Shown one piece after another: positions 1 through 8,702 of a stretch of DNA of 64,000 nt (within the stretch, counting starts at the first letter, position 1; each line of letters begins with the position of its first letter). Source of the stretch: an uncultured Commensalibacter sp. Lineage in GTDB: Bacteria; Pseudomonadota; Alphaproteobacteria; Acetobacterales; Acetobacteraceae. A program made the translations under genes and the position numbers. The stretch spans positions 124,001 through 188,000 of the forward strand of contig CALYOP010000002.1 of the NCBI GenBank assembly GCA_945266285.1. Direction: 5' to 3'. The notes under the pieces are model-generated. The model was not told the origin of the DNA. It saw nothing but the letters and a program-made list of their open reading frames with translations, and did not search any database.

Positions 1-2683
1 AATGGGCCATGGCTCCGATTACGATAGCCAGTTCAAAGCACTGACTTCAGGAAGCATCCTTGATGTTTTCAATCTTTATGAGACGATGGCGATTGATGAC
101 ATTAAAGCTGCATGTGCGGTATTAATGCCTGTTTGGGAAAAAACCAAAGGCTTGGACGGCTATGTCAGCTTGGAAGTTTCTCCCTATATCGCTATGGACG
201 GAAAAGCAACCATCGAAGAAGCAAGACGCTTGTGGAAAACCGTCAATCAGAAAAACCTGATGATCAAAATCCCAGCAACAGCACCTTGTATTCCAGCCAT
301 CGAAACCGCAATCAGCGAAGGCATTAATGTTAATGTCACCTTGCTCTTCTCTTTAGATTATTACAAACAAGTCCTCGAAGCTTACATCAAAGGTCTGGGA
401 AAACATCTCCAGGCAGGAAGACATATTGCTCATATCGCCAGTGTCGCTTCTTTCTTCGTCAGCCGTATTGATACAGCCATAGACAAAGAAATCGATGCAC
501 GTATTGCTGCAAATGATAAAGATAGTGACGCTTTAAAAGCAACACGTGGTAAAGTTGCTATCGCAAATGCGAAACTGGCTTATCAACATTATCTGGAAGT
601 AACCAAAAGCGAACGCTGGAAGAAATTGGTCGCTGCTGGCGCTAATCCACAACGTCTGCTTTGGGCTAGCACAAGCTGCAAAGATAAAAGCTTCCCCGAT
701 ACTATCTATGTCGATAACCTAATTGGCAAAGACACCGTTAACACCATCCCACCAGCGACTTTTGATGCTTTCCGTGATCATGGAACACCTGGTGAAACAT
801 TAACCAAAGATGTCGAAGGTGCTAAAAAGGTTATGGCTGATGCTGAACGCCTTGGCCTCAACCTTAAAGCTGTTACCGATAAGCTCCTCAAAGATGGTGT
901 CACCTCTTTCCAAAAAGCTTTCGATGACCTCCTCGGTTCCGTCGCCGATAAACAAATGGCTTTACAAGGTGATAAAGTCGTTCATATGGAACATCATCTT
1001 GATTCCGCTTTTGAAAAAGCAGTTCAAGAAGGCCTTGAGTCTTGGCGTTCTGAAGGTAAGGTCAGAGGCGTTTGGGCTCATGACACAGCCGTTTGGACCG
1101 GAAAAGATGAAAATAAATGGTTAGGTTGGCTAAACATTATTGATCAGCAAATTACCGATTTACCTCAATTTGAAACTTTCCAAAAAGAAGTTCAAGCTCG
1201 CGGTTTTACCGATATTCTTTTATTAGGAATGGGCGGTTCTAGCCTTGGTCCCGAAGTATTGGCAGAAGTATTTGGTCATCAACCTGGTTTCCCAAGATTG
1301 CATGTTCTTGACAGTACTGATCCTCAACAAGTTAAAACTTTTGAAAAAAAGGCAAACCCAGAAAAAACATTATATTTTGTTTCTTCTAAATCCGGTAGTA
1401 CCCTCGAACCTAACATCCTAAAAGCTTATTTTTACGAACAAGCGAAAAAGGTTTTGGGCGATAAAGTTGGTAGTCATTTTGTTGCGGTTACTGACCCTGG
1501 TTCTCATATGGAAGCGGTTGCCAAAAAAGATGGTTTTTGGAAAATCTTCTACGGTTTAAAAGAAATCGGTGGTCGTTATTCCGTTCTTTCTAACTTTGGC
1601 ATGGCACCTGCCGCCGCCGCAGGTTTACCGATGAAATCGCTGTTTGAATGTGCGCAGCGTATGGAAAAAGCTTGTATGGCTGGATCACCACCTTCGCATA
1701 ATCCTGGTGCCCTATTGGGAACGATTATGGGTGTAGGCGCCGCTAAATTTGGTCGTGATAAATTAACGATTGTTGCTTCTCCTGCGATACAGGCTTTGGG
1801 TGCGTGGCTGGAACAGTTAGTTGCGGAATCAACCGGTAAAATCGGCAAGGGAATTATTCCAATCGATGAAGAAACTTTTACGGATTCTACCCATTACGGC
1901 AAAGATCGTTTATTTATTTACTTGCGGTTAAATCATCATACCGATGCTGAACAAGAAAAGAAAATTGCCGCTCTAAAAGCAGCAAATCAGCCTGTAGTTA
2001 CCATTACCTTGAATGATAAAATGCAAATTGTACAACAATTCTTCCAGTTGGAATTTGCAACTGCTGTTGCAGGATCATTCATTGGCATCAACCCCTTTGA
2101 CCAACCTGATGTTGAAGATAGCAAGGTTGAAACGCGTAAAATTACGGATGCCTATAATCAGAATGGTAAACTACCTGATATACATCCAACCGTTACCGAT
2201 GGTTCATTTTTGCTCTTTTCCGGTAAAGCTGAAGAAAACAAACTGAAAAATACGACTTCTATTACCGAAGCATTAAAACTGCTTTTCCAACAAGTCAAAG
2301 AAGGCGATTATGTTGGCGTTCTTGCTTATATTGAACGGGATATGGCAACACGGGAATGGATTCAGAAATTACGGTTGAATATACGTGACAAGAAAAAAGT
2401 TGCTACAGCAGCCGAATTTGGTCCACGCTTCCTTCATTCAACAGGACAAGCCTATAAAGGCGGTCCGAACAGTGGTGTATTTTTACAGATCACTGCTGAT
2501 GATGCGCAGGATTTACCAGTCCCTGGTGAGAAATATACTTTTGGCATTGTCAAAGAAGCGCAGGCACGCGGAGATTTTGATGTCTTGTCCGAACGTAATC
2601 GTCGTGTAGTGCGTATCCATATTAAAGGGGATATGCAAGCAGGTCTGAATACGTTAAGTCAAGCTATTATAAACGCTTTATAA
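1..2683 (+). CDS. bifunctional transaldolase / glucose-6-phosphate isomerase (5' end outside window)
   Basis: Fusion of two cytosolic sugar-phosphate enzymes. Transaldolase moves a dihydroxyacetone unit between sugar phosphates in the pentose phosphate pathway; phosphoglucose isomerase interconverts glucose-6-P and fructose-6-P. The visible part is 893 codons. Residues 1-330 are transaldolase, with the Schiff-base lysine in KIPAT (K89 of the visible part). Residues 340-893 are the isomerase, with GMGGSSLGP at 409-417 and the sugar-phosphate loop SSKSGST at 461-467. The first visible ATG (position 2) is not the true start: transaldolases have about 50 more N-terminal residues, and the frame is open to the left edge. 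Such tal-pgi fusions are known from acetic acid bacteria and some other bacteria. A hairpin follows the gene and gnd lies downstream on the same strand. Confidence 0.95.
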   Translation, partial: MGHGSDYDSQFKALTSGSILDVFNLYETMAIDDIKAACAVLMPVWEKTKGLDGYVSLEVSPYIAMDGKATIEEARRLWKTVNQKNLMIKIPATAPCIPAIETAISEGINVNVTLLFSLDYYKQVLEAYIKGLGKHLQAGRHIAHIASVASFFVSRIDTAIDKEIDARIAANDKDSDALKATRGKVAIANAKLAYQHYLEVTKSERWKKLVAAGANPQRLLWASTSCKDKSFPDTIYVDNLIGKDTVNTIPPATFDAFRDHGTPGETLTKDVEGAKKVMADAERLGLNLKAVTDKLLKDGVTSFQKAFDDLLGSVADKQMALQGDKVVHMEHHLDSAFEKAVQEGLESWRSEGKVRGVWAHDTAVWTGKDENKWLGWLNIIDQQITDLPQFETFQKEVQARGFTDILLLGMGGSSLGPEVLAEVFGHQPGFPRLHVLDSTDPQQVKTFEKKANPEKTLYFVSSKSGSTLEPNILKAYFYEQAKKVLGDKVGSHFVAVTDPGSHMEAVAKKDGFWKIFYGLKEIGGRYSVLSNFGMAPAAAAGLPMKSLFECAQRMEKACMAGSPPSHNPGALLGTIMGVGAAKFGRDKLTIVASPAIQALGAWLEQLVAESTGKIGKGIIPIDEETFTDSTHYGKDRLFIYLRLNHHTDAEQEKKIAALKAANQPVVTITLNDKMQIVQQFFQLEFATAVAGSFIGINPFDQPDVEDSKVETRKITDAYNQNGKLPDIHPTVTDGSFLLFSGKAEENKLKNTTSITEALKLLFQQVKEGDYVGVLAYIERDMATREWIQKLRLNIRDKKKVATAAEFGPRFLHSTGQAYKGGPNSGVFLQITADDAQDLPVPGEKYTFGIVKEAQARGDFDVLSERNRRVVRIHIKGDMQAGLNTLSQAIINAL

Positions 2684-2696
2684 CATCGTTATATTC

Positions 2697-2748
2697 AATC
2701 ACTTCTTTTATGATTTATAACCATAAAAGAAGTGATTCCAAATTTTTA
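2697..2748 (+). terminator. inverted repeat with weak T tract between tal-pgi and gnd
   Basis: Perfect 14-bp arms (2697-2710 and 2724-2737) enclose a 13-nt loop. A short T run follows at 2743-2747. The stem is AT-rich and the T run is short, so it may terminate only part of the transcripts and let gnd be read from the upstream promoter. Confidence 0.55.
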
Positions 2749-2763
2749 AGTGGAGTATAAAAT

Positions 2764-3744
2764 ATGAAATTAGGTATGTATGGTTTAGGCAGAATGGGTG
2801 GAAATATGGCAATCCGCCTTGCACGTCATGGTCATGAAGTGGTTTTATTAAACCGCACCCGTAGTGTCAGCGAAAAAATCCATGCTGAAGCTCCTAAAAG
2901 CGAGATTGCCGATAATTTAGAAGACATGCTAGCAAAACTGCCATCACCTAAGATCGTATGGATTATGCTACCTGCCGGCGATATCACAGAACAGGCAATT
3001 GAAACACTGGGTAAACTACTTAGCAAAGGTGACATCGTTATTGATGGTGGAAACACACATTATAAAGATGATGTTCGTCGTGCTGCAATTCTAAGAGAAA
3101 AAGGCATTCATTATATGGATGTTGGTACTTCTGGCGGAGTTTGGGGCTTAGAACGTGGTTATTGCCTTATGTATGGCGGCAGCAAAGAAGCAGCTGACCA
3201 TGTAGATCCTTTATTGGAAGCATTAGCACCTGGAATGGGCGATATTCCTCCGACTAAAGGAAGAGGTTCCGAATTAAATCCTCGTGCAACCAAAGGCTAT
3301 CTGCATTGCGGTCCAGCAGGTGCAGGTCACTTTGTAAAAATGGTTCATAACGGTATCGAATACGGCATGATGCAGGCCTATGCTGAAGGCTTTGAGATCA
3401 TGAAAATGAAAGGATCAGACAGACTTCCTGCTGAACAACGTTTTGACCTAAATATGGCTGACATTGCTGAAGTTTGGCGTCGCGGAAGTGTTATTCCTTC
3501 ATGGCTGCTAGATTTATGCGCTGAAGCCTTAGCTAAAAACAATGATTTATCAAACTTCAAAGGTGATGTTGCCGATACTGGTGAAGGTCGGTGGACAATC
3601 GAAGCTGCGATTGAAGAATCGGTTGCTGCACCGGTTATTACTTCCTCGCTTTACACCCGTTTCCGCTCTCGTAGTGAGAACACATTTGGTGAAAAAATGC
3701 TTTCTGCGATGCGCTTTGGTTTCGGCGGACACGTAGAAAAGTAA
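2764..3744 (+). CDS. gnd: 6-phosphogluconate dehydrogenase, decarboxylating (short form)
   Basis: Oxidative decarboxylation of 6-phosphogluconate to ribulose-5-phosphate in the cytosol. At 326 residues it is the short bacterial form rather than the 470-residue enterobacterial type. The nucleotide-binding motif GLGRMG is at 8-13, and NRT follows at 30-32, a position where arginine often contacts the NADP phosphate, so cofactor preference cannot be settled from sequence. The substrate loop GGNTHY is at 95-100 and the catalytic lysine of KMVHNG is K192. The start at 2764 has GGAG about eight bases upstream. It lies 80 bp after tal-pgi, matching the clustering of pentose phosphate genes in acetic acid bacteria, and is closed by a good intrinsic terminator. 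Confidence 0.94.
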   Translation: MKLGMYGLGRMGGNMAIRLARHGHEVVLLNRTRSVSEKIHAEAPKSEIADNLEDMLAKLPSPKIVWIMLPAGDITEQAIETLGKLLSKGDIVIDGGNTHYKDDVRRAAILREKGIHYMDVGTSGGVWGLERGYCLMYGGSKEAADHVDPLLEALAPGMGDIPPTKGRGSELNPRATKGYLHCGPAGAGHFVKMVHNGIEYGMMQAYAEGFEIMKMKGSDRLPAEQRFDLNMADIAEVWRRGSVIPSWLLDLCAEALAKNNDLSNFKGDVADTGEGRWTIEAAIEESVAAPVITSSLYTRFRSRSENTFGEKMLSAMRFGFGGHVEK

Positions 3745-3774
3745 TAATCTTCTTTACCAAAAGAAAAATAATCT

Positions 3775-3806
3775 GGGTTCTGTTTTATAATAGAACCCTT
3801 TTTTTA
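3775..3806 (+). terminator. intrinsic terminator after gnd
   Basis: Seven-bp stem GGGTTCT / AGAACCC (3775-3781, 3792-3798) with a 10-nt loop, followed directly by a run of seven T. This is a canonical Rho-independent terminator. Confidence 0.88.
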
Positions 3807-3939
3807 ATTTTTACTTAGCCGAAATTTTGTTCATTTTATAAATTTAAATTCAAAAAAAAATTTGAATAATATTTACTTAAAAAATACTTAAATAAATTTT
3901 TCTTATTAACTTTGCATAATATCAAATTCTATAATATTC

Positions 3940-3969
3940 TTGACACTAAATTTTCATCATAATAATAAT
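3940..3969 (+). promoter_or_regulatory. candidate sigma-70 promoter for the 4002-7551 gene pair
   Basis: A perfect TTGACA (3940-3945) is followed after 18 bases by AATAAT (3964-3969, five of six matches to TATAAT). It lies 32 bp before the next start codon, in a very AT-rich spacer where chance -10 matches are common. The -35 match is the main support. Confidence 0.45.
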
Positions 3970-4001
3970 CCTTAACGTTTATTTTAGACGAGTTAACATT
4001 A

Positions 4002-5078
4002 ATGTTCTCCTTTGAAGATTATATCACATCCCATACTTGGCATTTTGCTCGAACTGATGGTTCTATGATTTCTCCTATTTTCCGTTTTTTACCGGATGGA
4101 AGAATTGGCGGTCATATTCATCCTAATGAACGTTTCTGGGAAATTAATGATAATGTGTTACTGTTAAAAAACATGACAGGCGAAACTTCAACACGTATTA
4201 ATCAATTTACGTGGGACAAGGATGGCATTGTGAAAATGTCGGGGCCTACACGGTATACGGAAGAAAACGGCCATGTTTTTGAACGTGTTACAATACCCTC
4301 TTTTGCTGATTTGGGGCAGGAGTCAAAATGGAAAGGTCTTCCTCCATTTCAAAAGATATTGTCACCTACGGCTAAAAAAAGGAAAAATCTTGTCGTACTA
4401 AGAGCAGGGAAAAATTCACTTCATACAAAATGGGAAAGAAACATTGATGAATGTGATAAGAATTGGGATCTTTGCCTAAGTTGGTATGATGCTGAAATAC
4501 CAGAGGAAATGGTTGAATGTGAATATTTTTCACATCAACCAAATGATCGAAAATTTGGCCCTATTTTTGGACTTTTTGAAGAAAATAGCCCCCTATGGGC
4601 TTATGAAAATATTTGGCTTCCTGACGATGATCTAGAGACGACTTGGGCTGACATTAATCGGATGTTCAATATATTTAAATATAATCATTTTGATATTGCT
4701 CAACCTTCGTTAGCACCGCAATCCTACGTCAATCATTCTATAACGATCCAAAAACCGGAATTCTATTTCCGTTATACAACATTTGTCGAAGTGATGTGTC
4801 CTATCTTCAAGCGTGACATTTGGAAAATATGTGTAAAACCTCTAGAAGGGTCAATTTCAGGTTTTGGTTTAGATCATATTTGGATTGCCTTGCAGGGAAG
4901 ACTTTGCAGTCGCGTCGCAATTATTGACGATGTTGCTGTGGTTCACACACGACCTATGGGTAAAAATTATGATCTGGATAGCGCCATGCAGGAAGGTATG
5001 CAATTGATGGGACTTTGTTGTGTCGGTGCTTTTTTCTTCGAAGTAGGTGGATTACAACGTGATTTCAATATTTTATAA
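4002..5078 (+). CDS. DUF707-like protein with N-terminal beta-type module, probable glycosyltransferase-related
   Basis: Function unknown. Residues 1-100 form a small Trp/Gly-rich module of the type seen at the ends of capsule and glycan proteins. From about 128 the sequence resembles DUF707: VVLRAGKNSLHTKW near 131-144, WDLCLSWYD at 155-163, an acidic triplet PDDD ending at 210 that looks like the metal-binding DxD of GT-A glycosyltransferases, GFGLDHIW at 287-294 and IDDVAVVHTRP near 308-318. No signal peptide or membrane segment is visible, so it is probably cytosolic. The start is the first ATG; its ribosome site is weak. It is followed after 91 bp by a double-hydrolase gene on the same strand, which suggests a shared role in a surface glycan. 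Family assignment is from motif memory only. Confidence 0.6.
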   Translation: MFSFEDYITSHTWHFARTDGSMISPIFRFLPDGRIGGHIHPNERFWEINDNVLLLKNMTGETSTRINQFTWDKDGIVKMSGPTRYTEENGHVFERVTIPSFADLGQESKWKGLPPFQKILSPTAKKRKNLVVLRAGKNSLHTKWERNIDECDKNWDLCLSWYDAEIPEEMVECEYFSHQPNDRKFGPIFGLFEENSPLWAYENIWLPDDDLETTWADINRMFNIFKYNHFDIAQPSLAPQSYVNHSITIQKPEFYFRYTTFVEVMCPIFKRDIWKICVKPLEGSISGFGLDHIWIALQGRLCSRVAIIDDVAVVHTRPMGKNYDLDSAMQEGMQLMGLCCVGAFFFEVGGLQRDFNIL

Positions 5079-5169
5079 CCAACAATTTTCTGTATAATAT
5101 TTATAATTTGGAAATTTGTATTTCTAAACAGAAAATCGTTGTGAGTTAATTTTTGAAGTAGAATATGCT

Positions 5170-7551
5170 ATGGCCGAAATGACACTTATATATTCTGGTA
5201 AACATATTCAAGCATATGCCCAGATCTATAATACGAAAAGCATATTCATAACTTTCAATAATGCCGGTGAAATTTATACAACCAACGGTAAATTCTGGGG
5301 CGATAAATATTTCAACAAAATGCAAATATCGGCTATCGGTATTGTTGCAAAAAAGCCCAATTTCTTTCCTGAAATAGAAATGAAAGAAATTGCGCAAATT
5401 ATTAAAAAATATACAAAAAAACGCCGCGTTATTAGTTATGGTTCTAGTATGGGTGGTTATGGAGCCATACGCTATTCAAAACTTCTTCATACGGATATTG
5501 CTTTGGCATTTTCTTCACCATGGTCTATGAACCCTGCTGAAATTGCTCCTCATCTTTATCATGTGCCCGAATACACCTATGATCCAGAGTTAGAAAATGG
5601 CAGAGGGGTTCGGGAAGAAGATCTCCATGGAAAAATTTTTATCTTTTTTGACCCTTATGAATACCCAGATCGTGCTCATATTAATCATTACAGAGATTTC
5701 AAAAATGTTTATTTAGTTATAATGCCTTTTACGTGGCATGGAAGCTTGTTGCAGTTCTTTTCTAATAAAAGTATTAACAATGTTATCCAAGCTGCGATGC
5801 ATTACAATACCGCTACACAGCAGCACTTCCGCTTCCTTGTGCGGAGCTCACGGAAAAATAATAACTATTATAATAATATTAAATTAAAATATTTGGCTAA
5901 CCGACTAGAAACCAGCAAACTTGGTTCTTCCTATGAAATTGACCGCATAACAAAAAATCTTGATACGCAAGAAGGTCATCTAATTCAAGCCATATGCCAT
6001 TATCTTAAAGGTGATGAAGCTCTGGCTATCACATTAATTCAACAGGAAATTTCGCAACAGCTTAACCAAATTCATATTACAGATCTAGAAAGAATTTATA
6101 GAATCTGTATAAATCGTCATTTCACATCTGGAGCAAACCTTATCGCTCAAGCAATGGGATGGCCAATGACACAAACCGAAAAATCACCCTCAAAAGACCA
6201 AATTATTTTTGAAAGCGATGATATCGTTTTACACTACCATAAAGGATCATCTAATTTCACATTAATTACGTTTATTGGTATTGGTAACGAACATTTGGCA
6301 ACAGCTAGCTATCTAGGAAAACCAGTTGCCGAAGCAGATGATATAACGACTTTTGGCTTCACTACGAAAAAGCGAAACTGGTACACCAGTAAAAATATGT
6401 CGAGAGCCATAGAAGTTTACAACCAATTTGTTAATAAACATTCTAAAAAAATTTGTATTGGTTTGTCAGCAGGTGGTTATGCTGCTATCAAATACTCAAA
6501 ATTATTATCACCTGATGTAGCACTCTCTCTTGCGCCACAACTTTCTATTGATGATCAAGAATGGGAAGTTATTGACGAATGGAAGCCACTATGTACCCCA
6601 GAAATGCGTGGTATGGGCATTAAACGTAATGATATTTACGGAAAACATATAATTGTTTATGACTCGAAACATACCTTAGATTCCAAAACGGCAGCCACTT
6701 TAAAATCTTTTAAAAGTGATAATGTTGAACTGATTGAAATGTTCTATGCGGGACATATCATTTATGAAAACATTAAAGGTATTGAAGAATTTAGACAAAT
6801 TCTTGCCTGTTTGAATGGTCCAATTCATAATTTAGGAAAATTACTCAATAATATTCGAAGAAAAAACTACGTAAATATTTATAATAAAATTATGGAAGCT
6901 TACACTAAGCATCCTTTTTTGGTTTACAAACTTCTCACCTCTCAAAAACTTCTAACAATCAAGCATTACCAAAGAATTATTTATGATGAGCTTAAATTCG
7001 TTCATTTATTGGCTATTCTAACGCAAAGAGGATATTATAAAGAAGCACGTGATCTATTTTGGCGTCTAGTTGGATTTTATATTAATGAAGATTTTCGCCC
7101 CTCTAGTAACGCTTCTTATTTTTATCGTAATCCCGCTCCAATATTGATTGATCATCGTGGTCGTTTTCTTGGTTATTCACCCAAAGAAAAGAAATTTGGT
7201 AGCTGTAATATTGTATATATGGAAAATAGCTGTATCCCCGTTAAAGCATATTCTTACGATAACCGTATTATTCCTATCGTTGAAATTATTGGTCAAATAT
7301 TTTTAATAGCATTTCAGAACAACCAATTCACCTTATGCAAATTAGAAGATTATAACGAATATAAAGACGATATTCTGTATTTTGAACGCAAAGGTACAAA
7401 TGTCGCCATGAAAGAGCGAAATATTTATATCTCTATTGTTGGTGATAATTTGACGAATTTGAATACACAATGGACGGATACGGAAACATTTACGCTGTTC
7501 TATCCATATTACGAAGATGTTTCTGTACCAACGACGCCAATAGCACGTTAA
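5170..7551 (+). CDS. protein with two alpha/beta-hydrolase-like domains
   Basis: 793 residues with an internal duplication of a hydrolase fold. Domain 1 (about 1-215) has GSSMGGYGA with S93 as likely nucleophile, and D161 and H190 as likely partners. Domain 2 (about 340-545) has GLSAGGYAA with S433, plus D498 and H529. Both copies have the same order and a similar RYSKLL / KYSKLL stretch after the elbow. The last 250 residues have no recognised fold. No signal peptide or membrane segment is seen. The serine hydrolase or acyltransferase activity is inferred from the motifs; the substrate is unknown. The neighbour upstream is DUF707-like, so tailoring of a glycan (for example acetylation or deacetylation) is a reasonable guess. 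The 3' end overlaps the convergent lipase-like gene by four bases. Confidence 0.6.
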   Translation: MAEMTLIYSGKHIQAYAQIYNTKSIFITFNNAGEIYTTNGKFWGDKYFNKMQISAIGIVAKKPNFFPEIEMKEIAQIIKKYTKKRRVISYGSSMGGYGAIRYSKLLHTDIALAFSSPWSMNPAEIAPHLYHVPEYTYDPELENGRGVREEDLHGKIFIFFDPYEYPDRAHINHYRDFKNVYLVIMPFTWHGSLLQFFSNKSINNVIQAAMHYNTATQQHFRFLVRSSRKNNNYYNNIKLKYLANRLETSKLGSSYEIDRITKNLDTQEGHLIQAICHYLKGDEALAITLIQQEISQQLNQIHITDLERIYRICINRHFTSGANLIAQAMGWPMTQTEKSPSKDQIIFESDDIVLHYHKGSSNFTLITFIGIGNEHLATASYLGKPVAEADDITTFGFTTKKRNWYTSKNMSRAIEVYNQFVNKHSKKICIGLSAGGYAAIKYSKLLSPDVALSLAPQLSIDDQEWEVIDEWKPLCTPEMRGMGIKRNDIYGKHIIVYDSKHTLDSKTAATLKSFKSDNVELIEMFYAGHIIYENIKGIEEFRQILACLNGPIHNLGKLLNNIRRKNYVNIYNKIMEAYTKHPFLVYKLLTSQKLLTIKHYQRIIYDELKFVHLLAILTQRGYYKEARDLFWRLVGFYINEDFRPSSNASYFYRNPAPILIDHRGRFLGYSPKEKKFGSCNIVYMENSCIPVKAYSYDNRIIPIVEIIGQIFLIAFQNNQFTLCKLEDYNEYKDDILYFERKGTNVAMKERNIYISIVGDNLTNLNTQWTDTETFTLFYPYYEDVSVPTTPIAR

Positions 7552-8642
7552 TTAGGCATTAATTTATCTAATTGAGCAGGCATATAAAAAGGTACCTTAT
7601 CGGGTTTACCCATTGAGCCCCAGGCAGCTGCAGCAATATCGCCGCCTGATGGCAACCAATTATTTAGTTGTTCAATCCAGTTTGTAATATCTCTAACGAT
7701 GTTTTCGTTTTGTTTATCACGCAATAATAAATGATATCCACCAAGAATATAATCTTTTCGAACCGATGATGAAAAACGATACCAAACGTTTTTCATCACC
7801 GCATCTGGTACAATTTGATCATTACTCCCATAAATTACTAAAGATGGATATTTTATTGAAGGCGCCGCTTTGCTCGCTTCACCCATTAAATCTACTAAAC
7901 CCGATAGAACACTAATTTTGGTGTCATGCAAAGAAAGTGGGTCAAAGTAAAGGCGCATTAATGCAAAATTATTATTGCTAGCTACGACACTTTTAGGAAG
8001 CTCACGCCCCGTTACCCGCCAATAAGGGGTAACAAGATTCATAAACCTCAATGATATATCTCCAGCAAATCCTATTTGTTTCCTATTCCACACAGCTGGA
8101 GAAATCATTATATATCCATTAACCGGTAAGGCTTCCTGTTGTGAAGCAACACACATTAATATTGCTCCGCCCATACTTTCTCCCATTAAATAGAGTGGTA
8201 TATTGGGATAGCGGGTTTTAATATATTGGACTTCTTCTCTTACATCCTGAATAAGGCGCCGATCTCCAGCCCATTTACCACGTAAAGGTGCTTGTCCAAA
8301 ACCTCTTTGATCTGGTGCATAAAGGCTAATTGCCTTCTTTACAAAAAAAGGAGCAGCTTCTTCCCATGCATCCCGACTATCATTAAATCCATGATAGGCT
8401 AGAATAATTGCTTTTGGGTTTGGTGCTTGCCAAACGCGAAAAGGAATATAAGCACCATCGGATAAAATCATCCAAAAATCTGGCGGAATAAATCTTTTAA
8501 ATTCGATATAAGGATCGCCTGTTTTATGAATAACGTAACTGGGTTTATCATTTTTATTCTGTGCCTGGATTATTGAACAATCCAGGCCGATAAAACAAAA
8601 TAAAAATACCAATACATAATTAAACAGGCGTTCCAGTTTCAT
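7548..8642 (-). CDS. secreted alpha/beta hydrolase, monoacylglycerol lipase-like
   Basis: Serine hydrolase of the monoacylglycerol-lipase / lysophospholipase type. From the chosen start it has 364 residues. A hydrophobic N-terminus ending near QAQ looks like a signal peptide, so the protein is probably exported. Motifs: YHGFNDS (oxyanion region), APDQRGFG, the nucleophile elbow GESMGGA, a late acid in YGSNDQIVPD and a histidine in GGYHLLL. The frame is open to 8681, but the ATG at 8642 is preferred: it has a GAAGAG-like ribosome site and makes the signal peptide N-terminal. It is encoded just downstream of the OprB gene on the same strand (60 bp gap) and may be cotranscribed with it. Confidence 0.8.
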   Translation of the reverse strand: MKLERLFNYVLVFLFCFIGLDCSIIQAQNKNDKPSYVIHKTGDPYIEFKRFIPPDFWMILSDGAYIPFRVWQAPNPKAIILAYHGFNDSRDAWEEAAPFFVKKAISLYAPDQRGFGQAPLRGKWAGDRRLIQDVREEVQYIKTRYPNIPLYLMGESMGGAILMCVASQQEALPVNGYIMISPAVWNRKQIGFAGDISLRFMNLVTPYWRVTGRELPKSVVASNNNFALMRLYFDPLSLHDTKISVLSGLVDLMGEASKAAPSIKYPSLVIYGSNDQIVPDAVMKNVWYRFSSSVRKDYILGGYHLLLRDKQNENIVRDITNWIEQLNNWLPSGGDIAAAAWGSMGKPDKVPFYMPAQLDKLMPN

Positions 8643-8702
8643 CCAAGACTCTTCGTGAACAGAATATTTTATAAAAAACAATCTTACCCGATATAAAGTC
8701 TA

